Assembly (NCBI GenBank): GCA_023398855.1
Contig: JAEWRS010000250.1
Span: forward strand, 1-6,491
Direction: 5' to 3'
DNA length: 6,491 nucleotides
DNA from: Bacillota bacterium
Lineage (GTDB): Bacteria > Bacillota > Clostridia > Lachnospirales > Lachnospiraceae
How positions within the stretch are numbered: position 1 is the stretch's first letter; each line of letters starts with the position of its first letter. Below the pieces are notes generated by a model. That model did not search any database and had not been told where the DNA came from. It saw nothing but the letters and a program-made list of their open reading frames with translations. Shown piece by piece: positions 4,839 through 6,491 of this stretch. Both the position numbers and the translations under genes were made by a program.

Positions 4839-6065
4839 ATGGCTGTTCATGTTATTGATGAAGCAAACAGATGTTTAAACTGTAAAAAGCCCTTATGCCG
4901 TCAGGGCTGCCCCATCCAAACTCCCATCCCTCAGATGATTTCGGCATTTAAAGAAGGAAGCCTGGAAAAGGCAGGAAAAATGTTATTTGAAAATAACCCT
5001 ATGTCATTGGTCTGTTCTCTTGTGTGTAATCATGAGAAGCAGTGTGAAGGCCATTGCATTCTGGGGAAAAAAGGGCAGCCAGTGCATATCAGCAGCATAG
5101 AAAATTATATTTCTGACACCATTTTCAACCAGATCAAAGTTGAGTGCAAGCCTCAAAACGGGAAAAAGGTAGCGGTGATAGGAGCTGGTCCTGCCGGGAT
5201 CACCATTGCTATTCTTCTGACAAAAGAAGGCTACAGTGTTACGATTTTTGACGCAAAGGATAAGGTGGGCGGTGTTCTTCAATATGGAATACCGGAGTTC
5301 CGTCTTCCCAAAACCATATTGGATCGCTACAAGAAAAAGCTTTTAGAAATCGGAGTGAAGATACGCCCCAACACGGCTATTGGAACAGCACTGGAGATCA
5401 AGGATCTGATCCGTGACGGCTATCAGAGCATCTTCATCGGGACTGGTGTCTGGAGGCCTAAGACCCTTGGCGTGAAAGGGGAATCCCTTGGAAATGTCCA
5501 CTATGCCATTGATTATCTGGCTAATCCTGATGCTTATGATCTGGGAGAAACGGTTGCCGTCATCGGCATGGGGAATTCTGCCATGGATGTGGCAAGAACT
5601 GTAATCCGTCATGGGGCCAGGAAGGTAACTCTTTATGCCAGAGGCTTATCCAGCAATGCAAGCGACCATGAAACCGCTTATGCAAGGATTGACGGTGCGG
5701 AATTCCAATTCGGAAAGCAGATTGTGGAAATTACGGATGATGGGCCTGTGTTTGAAAATGTTCATTATGACCAGGAGGGAAAGCAGACTGGTATTGATGA
5801 AGAGAGGGAGCAGTTCTTTGCGGATTCCACCATTATTTCCATCAGCCAGGGACCGAAAAGCAAGCTGGTCAACACAACAAAGGGATTATTAGCCAGCCAG
5901 AACGGACTTTTGATGACAGATGAAAAAGGTCAGACTACCATTCCTGGGATTTTTGCTTCCGGAGATGTGGTTCTTGGGGCCAGAACAGTGGTGGAAGCGG
6001 TTGCCTACTCAAAAATAGTGGCAATGGCAATGGATGAATATATGAAAACAAAAGAAAAGAGCTGA
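4839..6065 (+). CDS. GltD/PreT-like NAD(P)-dependent Fe-S flavoprotein oxidoreductase
   Basis: A cytoplasmic flavoprotein related to the glutamate synthase small subunit, carrying electrons between NAD(P)H, FAD and Fe-S clusters. The N-terminal ferredoxin-like domain has two cysteine groups: C12, C15, C20, C24 and C59, C63, C69, C73. The FAD Rossmann motif GAGPAG is at 115-120. The NAD(P) motif GMGNSA is at 243-248, with YARG at 266-269 following its second strand. A closing FAD segment, IPGIFASGDVVLGARTVVEA, ends at residue 387. At 408 residues it is shorter than GltD (about 470-490) and nearer PreT of dihydropyrimidine dehydrogenase (about 412). The usual arginine-rich MPA loop of GltD is replaced by GLSSNASDHE (269-278). 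No gltB or preA is nearby, so it may work alone or with a distant partner. GAGAGG (4823-4828) precedes the ATG by 10 nt. Superfamily is certain; substrate is not. Confidence 0.85.
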   Translation: MAVHVIDEANRCLNCKKPLCRQGCPIQTPIPQMISAFKEGSLEKAGKMLFENNPMSLVCSLVCNHEKQCEGHCILGKKGQPVHISSIENYISDTIFNQIKVECKPQNGKKVAVIGAGPAGITIAILLTKEGYSVTIFDAKDKVGGVLQYGIPEFRLPKTILDRYKKKLLEIGVKIRPNTAIGTALEIKDLIRDGYQSIFIGTGVWRPKTLGVKGESLGNVHYAIDYLANPDAYDLGETVAVIGMGNSAMDVARTVIRHGARKVTLYARGLSSNASDHETAYARIDGAEFQFGKQIVEITDDGPVFENVHYDQEGKQTGIDEEREQFFADSTIISISQGPKSKLVNTTKGLLASQNGLLMTDEKGQTTIPGIFASGDVVLGARTVVEAVAYSKIVAMAMDEYMKTKEKS

Positions 6066-6067
6066 AC

Positions 6068-6491
6068 ATGGATTATCAACACCTTTTAAATCTTCAGGGG
6101 ATGCTGTTTCTGCTGGTTGCAGCAGGCGTTGTCCTCAGGAAAATGGGCATTCTGCCGGAAGGGGCGAAGAGTATTCTTACTGATCTGGTGATCTATTTGA
6201 TTCTCACCTGCAACATCATCAATTCATTTTTTATAGAATTTAATTTAGATATTTTAAAGGGATTTGCCATCATCCTTACCATCGCCTCCCTGATCCAGGT
6301 TGGCTGCCTCATACTTGCAAAGGTTCTCTATCACAGAGAACCGGAGAGGCGTAAAAAGGTGCTTCAGTATGGTACAGTCTGTTCCAACGCAGGATTCATG
6401 GGAAATCCCATTGCAGAAGGTGTCTACGGGGCGGAAGGGCTTATGTATGCGTCCATATTCCTGATCCCCCAAAGGATTGTCATGTGGTCTG
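6068..6491 (+). CDS. AEC-family (auxin efflux carrier-like) transporter, 3' partial
   Basis: Start of a membrane transporter of the AEC family, whose bacterial members move organic acids such as malate or malonate; other substrates are possible. The open frame runs to the window edge: 141 residues of an expected 300 or so. Hydrophobic segments are at about 8-24, 36-57, 66-86, 101-119 and from 122 on. The family-typical stretch SNAGFMGNP (106-114), followed by YGAEGLMYASIF (120-131), identifies it. The ATG lies only 2 nt after the stop of the oxidoreductase, and the preceding AAAAGAG is a weak ribosome binding site. Translation is therefore probably coupled, and the two proteins are likely needed together. 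The substrate cannot be read from this fragment. Confidence 0.88.
   Translation, partial: MDYQHLLNLQGMLFLLVAAGVVLRKMGILPEGAKSILTDLVIYLILTCNIINSFFIEFNLDILKGFAIILTIASLIQVGCLILAKVLYHREPERRKKVLQYGTVCSNAGFMGNPIAEGVYGAEGLMYASIFLIPQRIVMWS

Noticed and set aside
5343..5612. 89-codon minus-strand open frame inside the oxidoreductase gene
   Set aside because: Antisense to a conserved FAD/NAD(P) gene, with no ribosome binding site or family resemblance.
6254..6472. 72-codon minus-strand open frame at the window end
   Set aside because: The + strand frame here reads as a clear AEC transporter from 6068 to the edge, so this is its shadow.

Overview
The window looks like a chromosomal housekeeping segment from an endospore-forming member of the Clostridia, most likely Lachnospiraceae (Lacrimispora/Hungatella-like). 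This rests on the coding style, the AT-rich spacers, strong AGGAGG-type ribosome binding sites, consensus sigma-A promoters, and the presence of a SpoIIM protein. The taxon is an inference from protein style, not from a search. All genes recognised lie on the + strand. No RNA gene, CRISPR array, insertion sequence or prophage is visible.

Layout. Positions 2-718 hold a DeoR-family sugar-type repressor whose N-terminus lies off the window. A strong promoter whose -35 box overlaps the deoR stop codon then drives proC (792-1592) and a Nudix ADP-ribose pyrophosphatase (1609-2157). That pair ends in a perfect 20-bp GC-rich hairpin. Next is spoIIM (2294-2896), which may have its own sporulation (sigma-E-like) promoter. 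A 218-bp AT-rich spacer carries a near-consensus sigma-A promoter and an isolated XerD-type half site ahead of xerD (3115-4002). apt (4045-4569) follows closely and ends at a branched terminator. A second AT-rich spacer (4570-4838) contains a pentanucleotide repeat and a perfect 12-bp palindrome of GntR/FadR-operator type. It precedes a stand-alone GltD-like Fe-S flavoprotein (4839-6065) and, two bases after its stop, a partial AEC-family membrane transporter (6068 to the window end).

How the genes fit together. The order Nudix hydrolase - spoIIM - xerD resembles the Bacillus subtilis nudF/spoIIM/fur/xerD neighbourhood as I recall it, but with no fur here. ProC (proline synthesis), Nudix (ADP-ribose clearance), XerD (chromosome dimer resolution) and Apt (adenine salvage) are unrelated housekeeping functions in separate short transcripts. 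The oxidoreductase-transporter pair is the least predictable part. It is probably a translationally coupled operon under a dedicated repressor, with the transporter perhaps moving an organic acid connected to the flavoprotein's substrate.

I found no clearly novel multi-gene system. The points most worth a second look are the oxidoreductase-AEC pair with its palindrome, the XerD half site upstream of xerD, the T-tract-less hairpin at 2170-2215, and the branched structure downstream of apt.
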